Shown here one piece after another: positions 1-11,740 of a stretch of 64,000 nt of DNA. Source of the DNA: Budorcas taxicolor (lineage: Eukaryota > Chordata > Mammalia > Artiodactyla > Bovidae); contig NC_068915.1 of assembly GCF_023091745.1 (NCBI RefSeq), forward strand, positions 49,720,001 through 49,784,000. The letters run 5' to 3'. Each line of letters begins with the position of its first letter. Position 1 is the stretch's first letter. The notes under the pieces are model-generated. The model made no database searches. It saw nothing but the letters and a program-made list of their open reading frames with translations, and was not told where the DNA came from. A program made the translations under genes and the position numbers.

Positions 1-349
1 TTGGTTTAAAGTCTTGGCTTGATCACATACAAACTCTCACTATGGCCATGGCTTTGAACTCTCTAAGTCTCAGTTTAATAATCTACTTTAATAGATTACT
101 GTCACTATTAAATGAAGTTTAAAAATATAAGAAAGTCAGAACACAACAGGCAGTGTCTAGTACATATCAAGCATATATTAAAGATGGTGGCTTTTAAGTC
201 CTTATGATATTGATTTACAATAAGCAAAGGACAGTTGATCTTTGTCCCTTTCTCTGGCACAGATCTCCTAAAACACTTGGCATTTCTTCAGTGTTGAGAA
301 AGCTAAAGATGTCTTTTGTTATGCTAAAGAGTTGACAGCTGGAATGCTC
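1..349. other. Unassigned AT-rich DNA
   Basis: No open frame, SINE or LINE signature is recognised here. The right edge merges into an old LTR-like element. Confidence 0.5.
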
Positions 350-1200
350 TTCCAGGATGTGGGCTTGTTACCAGAGGAACTGATCATGTGATTAGAAATC
401 ACCGTGATTTCTGGGGAGGTTGAATGGTCAATGATTTAGCCAATCATGCCTGTGTAAGGAAGCCTCCATAAATCCCCCAAAAGATAGGGTTTAGAGAGCT
501 CTTGGGTTGATGAACACAAGAAGTCCTGGAGAGTGGTGAGCCTGCAGAGGGTTTGGAAGCTCTGCACCCTTTTTCTATGGCTTGCCCTGTGCATCTCTTC
601 CATCTCGCTGTTCCTGAGTTATATTATTGACAGTAAATCAATAATCCAGTAAGTAAGTTGTTTATCAGAGTTCTGTGAGCCTCTCTAGCAATTTAGTCAA
701 ACTTGAGGAGGGTATTTGGGGAACTTCTGATTCATAACCAGTAGTTCAGTACAGCTATCAATCAGTCTGGAATCAGTTGGTAAAGAATCTGCCTGCAAAG
801 CAAGAGATCCAGGTCCAATCCCTGGGTCAGGAAAATCCCCTGGAGAAGGGAATGGCTACTCACACCAGTGTTCTTGCCTGGAGAATCCCATGGCCATAGG
901 AGCCTGACATGCTACAGTCCTTGAGAATGCAAAGAGTTGAACACAACTGAGCGACTAAAACTTATTACATCCAAAGAGGAGGCCATAGTAACCTCCAATC
1001 TGTAATTGGTTGGTCAGAGCTCAGGTGGCAACCTGGGTTTGTGACTGGCATCTCCAGTAAGGGAAGACAGAGTCATAGGACTGAACCCTTAACCTGTGAA
1101 ATCTCAGCCAGCTCCAAGTACATAGTATCAGAATTTAACTGAAATTGTAGGACACTCAGCTGATGTTCTAAGAATCACCTGTTGTTTGGGGGAAATTCTG
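350..1200 (+). mobile_element. Ancient LTR-like repeat, split by a Bov-tA SINE
   Basis: The text between about 430 and 760 and between about 960 and 1200 resembles an old mammalian LTR that I know as a high-copy repeat but cannot name with certainty. Its recognisable parts are a GCATCTCTTCCATCTCGCTG block near 590 and an AGTAAATCAATAATCCAGTA block near 632, where LTRs carry their polyadenylation region. A Bov-tA inserted at about 760-955 separates the halves. An ERVL-class LTR is my best guess. No internal retroviral genes are seen. Confidence 0.4.
760..955 (+). mobile_element. Bov-tA SINE
   Basis: It shows the tRNA-related head (GTAAAGAATCTGCCTGCAAA), a degraded B box (GGTCCAATCCCTGGGTCAGG), then the Bov-A body with TTCTTGCCTGGAGAATCCCA and the tail GACTAAAAC. 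It interrupts the older LTR-like repeat, so it is the younger of the two. Confidence 0.88.
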
Positions 1201-1339
1201 TCTTCAGTGGAACTTACACTAGAACCATTTAGACTTGCTCAGCATTACATACTAGATTCATATAATTATGGGGTAAAATAAAGTAGAAAATGGAAGGGAG
1301 GAAAATGGAGATAACATATTAATAATTAAAGGCTGCCTG

Positions 1340-1835
1340 TTAAAGATACATGCATCCCTATGTTCATAGCAGTGCTATTCACAATAGCCAAAACATGGAA
1401 GCAACCAAATATCCATCAACAGATTAATGAGCAAAGAAATGTGGTACATATATATAATGGGATACTACTCAGCCATAAAAAATAAAATAATGCCATTCAC
1501 AGCAACATGGATGCAACCAGAAAGTGAAAGTGAAGTCGCTCAGTCATGTCTGACTCTTTGTGACCCCATGGACTGTATGTAGCCTACAAGGCTCCTCAGT
1601 CTGTGGAGTTTTCCAGGCAAGAGTACTGGAGTGGGTTGCCATTTCCTTCTCCAGGGGATCTTCCCAACCCAGGAATCAAACCCAGATCTCCCGCACTGCA
1701 GGCAGATGCTTTACCATCTGAACAACCAGGAGGCCCTGGTTCAATGAGACTATCATATTAAATGAAGTAAGTCAGAAACCAGAAGAAAAATAGCATATGA
1801 TATCACTTATATGTAGAATCTAAAATGTGGCACAG
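1340..1835 (+). mobile_element. Old L1 fragment (ORF2 3' end), split by a Bov-tA
   Basis: The block from 1345 to 1515 matches the conserved end of L1 ORF2: CATAGCAGTGCTATTCACAA, a CATGGAAGCAACC block and a GATACTACTCAGCCATAAAA block. It resumes after the SINE with AAATGAAGTAAGTCAGAAA and ATATCACTTATATGTAGAAT. The reading frame is destroyed. Divergence suggests an old L1M-type copy. Confidence 0.8.
1520..1738 (-). mobile_element. Bov-tA SINE inside an L1 fragment
   Basis: In antisense it starts with GTGAAGTCGCTCAGTCATGT, contains TTGCCATTTCCTTCTCCAGG, and ends with the tRNA-head complement GCAGGCAGATGCTTTACC. L1 sequence flanks it on both sides. Confidence 0.9.
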
Positions 1836-1839
1836 TCTT

Positions 1840-2290
1840 GTACTCGTTTCCCAATTTTGAAGCAGGCAGTTGTTCCATGTAAAGACGTGTGCTATTAAAA
1901 ATAGAGGCTTAGTGTTCTAGTTTTTAGGAAACAACATTTAAAGCAGGTTGATAGATAATTTGTGCATTCTTTCCTACAGTAAAATAGGGAAGAGAAGGCA
2001 GATTGATAGGCTATGAAAATTAGCCACGGACTGAGCCAGTAGTAGATCCAGACTCTGCACTATAAAGTTGGAACACAAAATACAATCTCTTTCCTTGAGT
2101 TCTCTTTCACCTGGGGGAACACTAAAGGGAAAAGGGTAACTTGTTCATTATAGTGATTGTGCTATGCTCAAAGAATGTGAAGAAAGGAAAAGGATAGGAA
2201 AATGCTCTTCCTCTCATCTGGCTTTATATTTCTTTGCTTTATGTTTCTTTATTATATATTATACATGTATTTGTTTCTCATAGCCACTCC

Positions 2291-2325
<35 letters not shown>

Positions 2326-3667
2326 TATATTAAACTGTAAGGTCTGTAAGATCATGACTTGATTTGCTCTCTCCCCAGAGCATAGAATGGAGTGTGGCAT
2401 TAGAAGACAATAAATATTAAAGGAACTCATGTGAACAGTATTTTAAACAAAAAATTTAGTTCCTTTAATGTATTTAGGCAATTAACAATTTTATGTACTC
2501 TAGCTTAATATTGTTAGGGTAAAACTCTTCTTTCTCTTGCATTTTCTGTTTTACATTAGCTTAAGCTCATACTAGTTTAAGCCCAATTATTTTAGCATCC
2601 ATAGTTTTTTACTGACACTTTATTCATTCCATATCAAGGAGGGAAATTAAGTAAGAACAAACTTGGCATGTTGGGATCCTCTAGCGGGTCTTATTGTTGA
2701 AAACTGGTGTAAAAATATCTCCTGGCTTTGCAATTCTTAATATCACTCTTCCATGAAGGGGCAGTCTAGTCTCCCTCTCCTTGAATCATGCGTCATTCTT
2801 TGATGATTTTAATCAAAACTATGGTGAAAATATCATTATAGAACTTCAAATTTCAGGCACTAAGCAAGACTAGTAGTTTTATTTTTGTGTATTGGAGGGA
2901 AGTAAGCTACCATCTAAGGAATCTGGCAAAACTGAGATTTCCACACTGGGAAAAAAATAAAACTAGCTACTCAGAGAGACTGTGTGGGGAGACAGTAAAA
3001 TGCCAAGCAGTCCCTATTGCTTCAGCCAACCCAGCTAGAATTCAGACAGGTTAGGGAAGAAGCCACCCTGTATGCCATCTGGGTCTGAGACAATCTTTCT
3101 CCATGACCCCCATCCTAATTGAAGATCTATGCAGCAATGGATAATGGAAGTGACCCAACTCCATATTACTTTTTTTCTCCAATGTTATTTGCACAAAAAT
3201 GACAAGCATTCTATTCTTCTCTTTCAAGAGGAACATCTGACTCTGTTAATAGAAGTGACTGGAAATGTCTGCCATGTTCTGGCACTGCCCTGATAGGGTA
3301 GATTATCATGATGAATTTTGGAATGCATTTAGCAAGCCCATTTCTTTCCATTAGGCTCATTTCTCTAGTTATCCTTTAACAGTAAAAGAGATGATATTTT
3401 GGTTTCTATCTGATTCTTTTTATTTTTTCATATTTCTCTTTAGTTTAGAATGTGAGAAAGATATGTTAAGTATTGTCCTATCTCACCAGCACCACCACCA
3501 TTATTAGGAACACACAGTTTGTCTGTCACTTTGCTTCTTTGGCCTTCTTTCCCTATTTGTAAAATAACAGACCATTTTAACTAAAGTTTCAAGTTTTCAT
3601 GAAACTTTCACTTTGAGTTAAATCACTGAGTAGAAAGTACACCATATTAAACGCATATGTGCATGCA
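1840..3667. other. Unassigned DNA with one CA microsatellite
   Basis: No recognisable interspersed repeat or convincing coding frame. A dinucleotide run sits at 2295-2321. A 61-codon minus frame at 3051-3236 shows no known domain and is within chance length. Confidence 0.5.
2295..2321. repeat. (AC)n microsatellite
   Basis: About 13 uninterrupted AC units follow CTCT and grade into ATACATATAT. Long enough to be length-polymorphic. Confidence 0.95.
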
Positions 3668-3670
3668 CAT

Positions 3671-3894
3671 CTGTGCTAAGTCGCTTCATTAGTGTGGTGT
3701 CCAACTCTTTGTGACCCTATGGATTTTAGCCCATCAGACTCCTCTGTCCATCAGATTGTCCAGGCAAGGATACTGGGGTGGGTGGTCATGCCCTTCTCCA
3801 GGGGCTTTTTATGACCCATGGATTGAACCTTTGTCTCTTAAGTCTGCTGCATTGGCAAGTGGATTATTTTCCACTAGAGCCACATGGGAAACCC
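3671..3894 (-). mobile_element. Bov-tA SINE, diverged
   Basis: Antisense landmarks are TGCTAAGTCGCTTCATTAGT, CCAACTCTTTGTGACCCTAT and the end AGAGCCACATGGGAAACCCA. Many substitutions mark it as an older copy. The short open frames across it are SINE artefacts. Confidence 0.88.
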
Positions 3895-3964
3895 ATTACA
3901 TGCATACACTTTGAAGCAAAATATGTGTTCCTAGGAATGAGAGTGCAAACAAAATTAGTTTATA

Positions 3965-4318
3965 TTAGTTGGTTGAAGTGGTCATAACAAAATACCTCAG
4001 ATCAGATGGCTTAAACAAAAATTTATTTTCTCACATTCTGGGGACTGGAGGTCCAAAGTCAAGGTGTCTCAGGTTTGATTTGTCTCGAGGCTGCTATCCT
4101 TGTCTTGCAGGTATCCATCTTGCCACTGTCCTTTTCTCTATGTACACTAATACCTGGGGTCTCTTCCTTTTCTTATAAGGACATCAGTCATATTGGATTA
4201 GGGCTCCACCCTCATGGCCCCATTTTAACTTTATCACAACTACTCTAAATAACATATCTCAATATATGGTTACATTCTCAGGCACTGGGGTTAGGAGCTC
4301 AATATATGAATTGTAACG
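3965..4318 (-). mobile_element. MaLR-type LTR (MLT1/MST-like), antisense
   Basis: Landmarks read on the plus strand are a GGTCATAACAAAATACCTCA block, AAAAATTTATTTTCTCACAT, TCTTATAAGGACATCAGTCA and CATATTGGATTAGGGCTCCA. These are the complement of conserved ERVL-MaLR LTR blocks, including the polyadenylation region. It looks like a solitary LTR; no internal region is seen nearby. Confidence 0.75.
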
Positions 4319-7261
4319 AGGTTGCAATGCAATCCTTAACAAAGTTCAACCTATGTTTCTTATGGCATAGGCCTGTGGATGTGTCTTCCAGGTATCTTAC
4401 ATTAGAAAATGCAAGGAATAGAATTCTCAAATCATACTTACAGAAATCATAGTTCTGTTCATTACACTGATAATTCAATGACAGGGGCAATATTAAGGCA
4501 TGTGAAAAATACAAAAATCTAAGACTATCATCACAACTCTGCTAATCTAGCATCAGGTAACATTCTGGTTGAGTTTTAACATTTCTGTGAAAGCTATGTT
4601 GCTAGCATAAAGGAAACCATTTTCTTTATAAAACATCTCTATTGTTATACCCCATTAGTTCCAGAACCATTATGATATTCTCTAGCTAGAAATGCCCAAA
4701 TAAATCTATAAATGGGAGATTTATTTCTAACAATCAATGTAGCCTGACCAGGTATATACCATTAAAGAAAGTCCATAGATAAGAACTCCTCCTGCTAGTA
4801 AGTGTAATTAATATGTTTTCCATGAGGTTTTATTAAAAAGTTTACAAAGGAATGTAAATGGATTTTTTTTCCCCAGAGCATAAAAGGGAGAGAGTGGGTT
4901 GCGGGGCTGCTTGTAATCCATACATTCTCATCGCCAAATTTCTGTGAGTTATGATATGCTGTAGGTTAGAGATGTTTCCATAAATGTTCAATGTAATTGC
5001 TGGTCTCCCCTTGTTACTCTGTTGTTTCTGAAGGCCTCAGTATTGGATTGCTCATCTTTCTTTTGTTTTTACAAAGCATTTTTTTTAAGCACTCTAAATG
5101 TTGTATTTTAACATTGAGCTTGATACCTATTCATTGTTTATTTGGTGCAGGTCTACCACTACCACTTGAACTCTTGTGTTCCAGTATCGGCCAAAGTCTC
5201 TCAAAATCAGAAGAAAGTGAGACCACCAAAGAAAGGAAGTATTTACTTCAAAAGAGAAGGCACCGCTTATTGGTTGAGAGAATTTACAGTGTGATGCTAA
5301 ACAATGTTGCTCAAAAGTGCCCCTTCGACAGTATTCACTGGCCCTCAGTGGCTAAAGACATATGTTATCTCTCATACGTGAGAAAATATGGACAAGAGTA
5401 GCTTGCCAATCATACAGCTATATATTCAAGTGAATATTTAGGAGACAACCACGTTATAAAAGCTCTTATACACTGAACAGACAGTTGTTAGAAAGAAGTA
5501 ATCATGCATATATAAGCAGATATTAATAATTAATACACATATTTTTTAAAATAGTCTACCTAGATATACCTGATATGAATATTTTTCTTTGTATAAACTA
5601 CAAATCTATCATTATAATGCATCTAGATTCTATTTTCACTTATGTTTAGAAACCAACATATCTGATGCAAGATAATGAGGACAGTTAGTAATCAAAGCTA
5701 AAGAAAATTATCAATGACTGAATAAACTAATAACTGGTTTGAAATAAAAGAAAGACACATGGTTGCATAATAATTTTTATTTTTCAAGCTGAAATAAAGA
5801 GTGCAAATAATGTGAAAAAAAATTCATCAAATAGTCAGATGTTTTCTAGACCTAGCCATGTGTCAGGATTAGAATAAACTGAATATGCCTGGTATATGTC
5901 CTCTCCACAAATTACAACCTAATGGATGAGACAGATTTCAACAAAATGGTTATATAAATATTTATTTTGTTATAATTGTACAAAATATAATTTAGAGAGT
6001 GTGGAATCAAAGCATATACTAGGAAATCTTGATATTAATATGTTCCCAGATCTCAATCCTCTATTAGTCTTAATTCTCAAATAATAATAATTCAATGGAC
6101 AACCAGAAAGACCTGAAGAAAAAGATAATTTCAAGAAATTAAAGTGTGAGAGCAAGATGTGAAAGCTATCAAAGCTGTTTAAGCTGCTATGTGAGTTCTA
6201 TGTATGAGTATGCCATATTGACTCAAACTTGAGAATGCACAGCCATTGCACAGGAGACAAGGTCGTTATGGATATGACACAAAGAGTCAAGAGAGTTCTG
6301 CAGAACACAGCAGGATCTGCAGCCTGGGGACAGTCATTTCCATGAAATGCAGGTTGGGAGGATATTATTGAATTGACAGGTAAATATAAATGTTAACAGG
6401 AAAGGCAAGGTTTTCATTTTGGGGGAAACATGCTGAATGTATTCAACAAAGAAACAATAAATGAGAGTTTCTAAAACTATTGACATATTGTTAGAAAAAT
6501 AATCCAAGTGCATACTGTTGCTTGAATGCTTACTACCTGCCATGTCTTAAGTATACATTTACTTCTTAGAATAACTTCTTTAGTTAAGTTTTTTGTTTGT
6601 TTGTTTGCATTTTTGAAGATGAGGAAATTGGGGTTTAGAGAAGATGTTTAAACCTTTAAGTGACTTAGTTTCATCATCTATAAAGTTGGGCATTTTTATG
6701 AAGGGCTCTTCAAACCTTGACCTGCTATATTAAAAATTATAGAGTTGAAATTATGAGATATGAATTGTGAAAGTGACATTTATTCCCTTAAAACTCTAGA
6801 TCAAAACCTGGGAATGTCATATATCATCAAGGGAACAGCCAACAAAATATGAAACATTCACAGAAGGAGTTTGCCTGGCAAGAACTCCATAAGGTGCTCA
6901 GATATTTTTCTCCAGAAATTGAGGCTGAAATAAAAAAGTTTAGATTCTGAGAAGATTCTCAAAAAAAATTTTAACATGATGTGATAGGTACAGCAACGGA
7001 ATTACAGAAGTGGTGCTGAAGTATTTCAAAAGAGTAGGATTTTCACTGTTCAGATAAGGAAAAGAGCAAGAAGTTCACTAAAGAATGAGTTGACATCTTA
7101 TCTGGGCAAGAAGAACTAATAAGAAAGAAATCCATGAACAAAATTAAGATCCATCACTTTAGGGTTTTCACTGCTATTGCCCTGAGAATTTTTAGAATAC
7201 TTAAAAATTTTATTGAAGGATGAAGTTACAAAACTAGCATGATTTAGTTTATCTGACTGAA
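4319..7261. other. Mostly unassigned AT-rich DNA
   Basis: No clear SINE or LINE is recognised. The longest plus-strand non-repeat frame of the window (4997-5401) is listed separately. A stretch near 6615-6720 vaguely resembles MIR (GATGAGGAAATTGGGG), but the match is too weak to call. The short frames at 5970-6155 and 6334-6543 show no domain. Confidence 0.45.
4997..5401 (+). other. Unresolved 134-codon open frame
   Basis: The frame is directly preceded by a TAA stop at 4994-4996 and begins with TTG, so it has no proper ATG start. The first in-frame ATG lies deep inside. The N-terminal half reads as hydrophobic and low in information. The part after about 5150 is more protein-like, with a basic stretch (KERKYLLQKRRHRLLVERIY) and a C-terminal tail ending in YVRKYGQE. 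A possible splice acceptor (TATTTGGTGCAG) sits just before 5151, so a terminal exon is conceivable. I recognise no family. By a rough estimate from local base composition, a frame of this length is expected about once by chance in a window this size. I treat it as probably non-coding. Confidence 0.15.
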
Positions 7262-7785
7262 TATTTTTTTAAAATTTATTTTAATTGGAGGCTAATTACT
7301 TTACAATATTGTGGTGGGTTTTGCCGTACATTCACATGAATCAGCCATGGGTGTACATGTGTTCCCCATCCTGAATCCCCCTCCCACTACCCTCCCCATC
7401 CCATCCCTCAGGGTCATCCCACTGCACCAGCCCGGAGCACCCTGTCTCACACATTGAACCTGGACTGGCAATCTATTCCACATATGATAATATACATGTT
7501 TCAGTGCTATTCTCTCAAATCATCCCACCCTCACCTTCTCCCATAGAGTCCAAAAGTCTGTTCTTTACATCTGTGTCTCTTTTGCTGTCTTGCATATGGG
7601 GTCATAGTTAGCATCTTTCTAAATTCCATATATATGCATTAGAGTACTGGTGTTTTTCTTACTGACTGATTTCACTCTGTGTAATAGGTTCCATTTTCAT
7701 CCACCTCATTAGAACTGATTCAAATGTATTCTTTTTAATAGTTGAGTAATATTCCATTGGGTATATGTAGCACAGCTTTCTTTTT
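7262..7785 (-). mobile_element. L1 (bovine type) 3' end, upstream copy of a tandem pair
   Basis: Read on the plus strand, it opens with the complement of an L1 A-rich tail and 3' UTR (TTGGAGGCTAATTACTTTAC). It continues through the CATCCCACTGCACCAGCCC block to the ORF2 end region (AGTTGAGTAATATTCCATTG), where it stops at about 7785. A second L1 3' end begins immediately after. Confidence 0.9.
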
Positions 7786-9160
7786 TATTATTTTCTTTTT
7801 TTAATTTTGCTTTATTTTACTTTACAATACTGTATTGGTTTTGCCATACATCAACATGAATCCGCCACAGGTGTACACGTGTTCTCAATCCTGAACCCCC
7901 CCTCCCCCCTCCTTCCTCATACCACCTCTCTGGGTCATCCCAGTGCACCAGCCCTGAGCATCCTGTATCCTGCATAGAACAATGTTCTCCTGTATCCTGC
8001 ATCGAACCTGGACTGGCGATTCATTTCTTATATGATATTATACATGTTTCAATGCCATTCTCACAAATCATCCCACCCTCACCCTCTCCCACAGAGTCCA
8101 AAAGACTGTTCTATACATCTGTGTCTCTTTTGCTGTCTTGCATACAGGGTTATCATTACCATCTTTCTAAATTCCATATATATGTGTTAGTATACTGTAT
8201 TGGTATTTTTCTTTCTGGCTTACTTCACTCAGTATAATCGGCTCCAGTTTCATCCACCTCATTAGAACTGAGTCAAATGCATCCTTTTTAATGGCTGAGT
8301 AATACTCCATTGTGTATACATACCACAGCTTTCTTATCCATTCATCTGCTGATGGACATCTAGGTTGCTTCCATGTCCTGGCTATTATAAACAGTGCTGT
8401 GATGAACACTGGGGTACACGTGTCTCTTTCAATTCTGGTTTCCTTGGTGTGCATGCCCAGCAGTGGGATTGCAGTGTTGTATGGCACTTCTATTTCCAGT
8501 TTTTTAAGGTATCTCCACACAGTTCTCCATAGTGGCTGTACTAGTTTGCATTCCCACCAACAGTGTAAGAGGGTTCCCTTTTCTCTGCACCCTCTCCAGC
8601 ATTTATTGTTCATAGAATTTTTGATAGCAGCCATTCTGACCAGTGTGAGATGGTACCTCATTGTGGTTTTGATTTGCATTTCTCAGATAATGAGTGATGT
8701 TGAGCATCTTTTCATGCTTTTGTTAGCCATCTGTATGTCTTCTTTGGAGAAATGTCTATTTAGTTCTTTGGCCCATTTTTTGATTGAGTCGCTTATTTTT
8801 CTGGAATTGAGCTGCAAGAGTTGCTTATATATTTTTGAGATTAATTCTTTTCCTGTTGCTTTGTTTGCTATTATTTTCTCCCATTCTGAAGGGTGTCTTT
8901 TTACCTTGCTTATAGTTTCCTTCATTGTGCAAGAGCTTTTAAGTTTAATTAGGCCTCATTTGTTTATTTTTGCTTTTATTTCCATTACTCTAGGAGGTGG
9001 GTCATAGAGGATCCTGCAATGATTCACATCAGAGAGTGTTTTGCCTGTGTTTTCTTCTAGGAGTTTTATAGTTTCTGGTCTTACATTTAGATCTTGAATC
9101 CATTTTGAGTTTATTTTTGTGTATGGTGTTAGAAAGTGTTCTAGTTTCATTCTTTTACAA
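7786..9160 (-). mobile_element. L1 (bovine type), 5'-truncated, ORF2 end plus 3' UTR
   Basis: The plus strand begins with a T-rich complement of the poly(A) tail (about 7786-7805), then the 3' UTR with TTTACAATACTGTATTGGTT, then ORF2 in antisense to about 9158. A CTGTATCCTGCAT motif occurs twice (near 7961 and 7991), a small internal duplication. The 9-base word CTGACTGAA occurs just left of the upstream copy (7253-7261) and just right of this one (9165-9173), as expected for a shared target-site duplication. Confidence 0.93.
8167..9150 (-). pseudogene. L1 ORF2 C-terminal remnant
   Basis: This is the carboxy-terminal end of the L1 ORF2 protein, which in intact elements supplies endonuclease and reverse transcriptase for target-primed retroposition. 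Only the region after the RT domain is present. Three open segments (9150-8956, 8925-8683, 8679-8167) lie in one reading frame and are separated by in-frame stops at 8956-8958 and 8683-8685. The last segment (170 codons) shows hallmark L1 text such as CWRGCREKGTLLHCWWEC, EYYSAIKKDAF and the native end YSILTHIYGI. The Cys/His-containing segment (CWRGC...LLHCWWEC) is the known C-terminal cysteine-rich motif. The copy has no promoter, start or RT core, so it is dead. The 231-codon frame on the opposite strand at 8312-9007 is only its shadow. Confidence 0.93.
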
Positions 9161-11199
9161 CTGACTGACTGAACTTTTCTGAAAGCAATAGGTCCAACAT
9201 TATATTGATGGAGAGATAAAGATATATAAGGGACATTACTGGGGATTTCTAAAAAAATTATACTGTCATTTGATTCCTGAACAAAGGACTATAGGAAAAT
9301 ATTTGACATTAGTAACTAACATCATTCTTTACTTTTATGCTTCTTTATTTGTACACAAATATTTTCTTCAGGGAAAATAAAATAATTTAGATTTTCTTCT
9401 TTTGATAGTATTTTAACTCATAAAGCTAGAATTACAAGAGATTGATAGCTCAAGTGTTTTAATGCCAAAATTCCCTTGGGAGGAAGACAAAAAAAAAAAA
9501 ACACAACACTTTAGTTCCTTTCCCACCCCATTCAAATAGTATTATATCACAATAAAATGGAATGTGAAAGATTTCTTTTGAAGTGGACAACATATATATA
9601 TATTTTTTTTATATCTTCACATATTCTACTCTGGAATAGCAAAATGCACTGGCCTACACACCAATTTGTATGGAGACAGTTAACATTTCTGTTGACACCT
9701 GTGAGCAGAAGCATCAGTTCAGTTACATTAACTCTATGAAGAATGAATTGAAAAATCACAGTGACAAACTAATATCTAAATTATGTGATAGTGGGGCCCA
9801 TAGAGAGGAAAATGTATGAGTTTTACTTCCCCAAGTGAATATAATTCTTTATTATCTTACATACCAACTGTCAGCAGTCTGTGATGTGGAACAGTTTATA
9901 TTATTGCTGACATTTGGAAAAATAAATGAATTTGAATGAGCTTGAACAAGTTAAGCAACATGGTAACTTGAAATTGCTGAGCAGAAACTGTTTATTTGGT
10001 GATAAAATAAAACATATATTGTAGAAATTTTTGTTAGCTTGTACTTTTTTTTTAGGCTTATCTTTGGATAATTAGAACAGCTTGGATGACTTTAACATTA
10101 AAATACTAAGCATAATATATTGACATTCTTAATGTGGCTTAAATACAGGGAAACGTATCTACTGGTATGCACCAAACCTCCACTGAGTAAAGCTGAGTTA
10201 AACTGATATTTCTCACTAGGTACTCTGTATTCTGGATCTTGATTCATTATTTTACAATAAAAATACAATTTTTACTAGAGAACATATTAAGAAAGGTTTT
10301 TGAGAGAGATCTTAATTAAGGTTGGGAATACCTTTTTGCTACGTGCATAACAACCTAAACATAACTATTTAATATAAGGTTTAATAAACATAACTGTATG
10401 TGTTTGTCTCTTTGGTGTTTGGGAAATATATTTAAATAAAATATTCCTGTTGTCTAAGAGCATCAGATTTGTAAGGACAACAGGTTTTCCAAATATTAGA
10501 TAAATCTCACATAGCCTATTCTTAATTTTACATGTTTTAATTATTTGTCTTAAATAATTCAGTAAGTCTTTCATTAGATACCAGGTACTCATTGAAAATA
10601 CTTATTGAAATAAGTTTTTCAATAAATCTTTTGTTAAATATCAGGATGTTGTCAAGATGAATAAGTTAAGTTCATTCAAAAGCCTGAAAAGCAAAGTACA
10701 GTAAAGTGACAGCAGAGGTGGTCAGCAGGGGTGAGTTTGTGCAATAGTTGATTAAGTGATAAAGCCCAAATACTTTTCCTTTTCCCCCAGAAGAGATTCT
10801 ACTATTTATTTGTGCCACTTTCCAAAACAAAAATCAATATGTCAAATATTTGCCATCAGCAAAGTTGTTTGTAAGTTGTATAATTATTAAAATGCAAGGG
10901 AGTGTTTGGCCAGATAGAAATTTTAGATCCAAAAAACCACTCATTACTACTAATCTTCATGAAATTCTTTCCCAAACTTTTCCTTACCCCACAATCTAAA
11001 ATCTGTAGAATATTGAGTTGTGTATTACAGATATTCAGCATATGATACTTATTCCAAAAATAATGACATTTATTAGCTATACAATTAATAGCTGTTATTC
11101 TGTAGGGGGAAAAAGAAGCTCCATTTGTATGGCTTAAAACCAATGATGATTGATAGGTGATAACTGTGAGTCTGAGAAATGGAAAGGAAACTATTTTAG
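9161..11199. other. Unassigned AT-rich DNA
   Basis: No SINE or LINE is recognised. The region holds a poly(A) run (about 9490), a short TA run near 9595 and a degenerate 60-base tandem repeat (10558-10667). A 144-codon minus frame at 10856-11290 partly overlaps the next L1 fragment in antisense and shows no domain. Confidence 0.45.
10558..10667. repeat. Degenerate tandem duplication, period about 60
   Basis: Two units begin TTCAGTAAGTCTTTCATTAG (10558) and TTCAATAAATCTTTTGTTAA (10618). Both then carry a (C/T)CAGG word and end near AATAAGTT. Only two copies are present, clearly diverged. Confidence 0.55.
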
Positions 11200-11740
11200 C
11201 CATAGAAAAGTGGATATAGATTAGTTGGAAATGTATTTGATGAACTTTAAGGCAGCCACTGAAATTTATAATAAATGAAGTATAATGCATTGGTTAAGGA
11301 AAAAAAGAGAATCTCAAATAATGATTCAATTACAACCAGAGAAGAAAGAAAAATAGTAGAAAACGAAAAAAAACAACAACATCAAGTACAGAACATTTAC
11401 AAATATGATATGTATTAGTCCAGCTATTTATATAAAATTTCACTTTAAATCTGAATGGTCTATATACAGAATGAAAATAATAATAAATGTCTATAAGAGT
11501 GGATTGAAAAAAATAAGATCTAGCTCTATATTGTATAAAAGTAACTCATTTTAAACATAATGACACAGATGGATTAAAAGTGAAGAAAATGGAGAAAGAC
11601 ATACATGCTGACACTAATAAAAAAAATGCTGAAGTACTTATATAAATTTCAGCTAAAGCAGATTCAGAGTAAGGAAACTTACCAGGAATAAAAAGGGATA
11701 TTACATAATGATAAAGATGTCAGTTCTCCCTAATTTACTT
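11200..11740 (+). mobile_element. Old L1 fragment, end of inter-ORF region into ORF2 5' part
   Basis: The order of blocks follows old L1: AATTACAACCAGAGAAGAAA, TTTCACTTTAAATCTGAATG, AAAAGTAACTCATTTTAAAC, GATGGATTAAAAGTGAAG and ATATTACATAATGATAAAG. The last blocks encode the ORF2 endonuclease region in intact L1, but frames are broken here. Neither end of the element is present. Confidence 0.7.

Noticed and set aside
6588..6720. Possible MIR element
   Set aside because: Two short MIR-like phrases are present but in conflicting orientations and too diverged to support a call.
8312..9007. 231-codon plus-strand frame, the longest in the window
   Set aside because: It runs exactly antisense to the L1 ORF2 C-terminus, which is recognisable on the minus strand. 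It is a shadow frame.
10856..11290. 144-codon minus-strand frame
   Set aside because: Partly antisense to an old L1 inter-ORF fragment, rich in Ile, Asn, Tyr and Phe as expected for AT-rich chance frames, with no domain.
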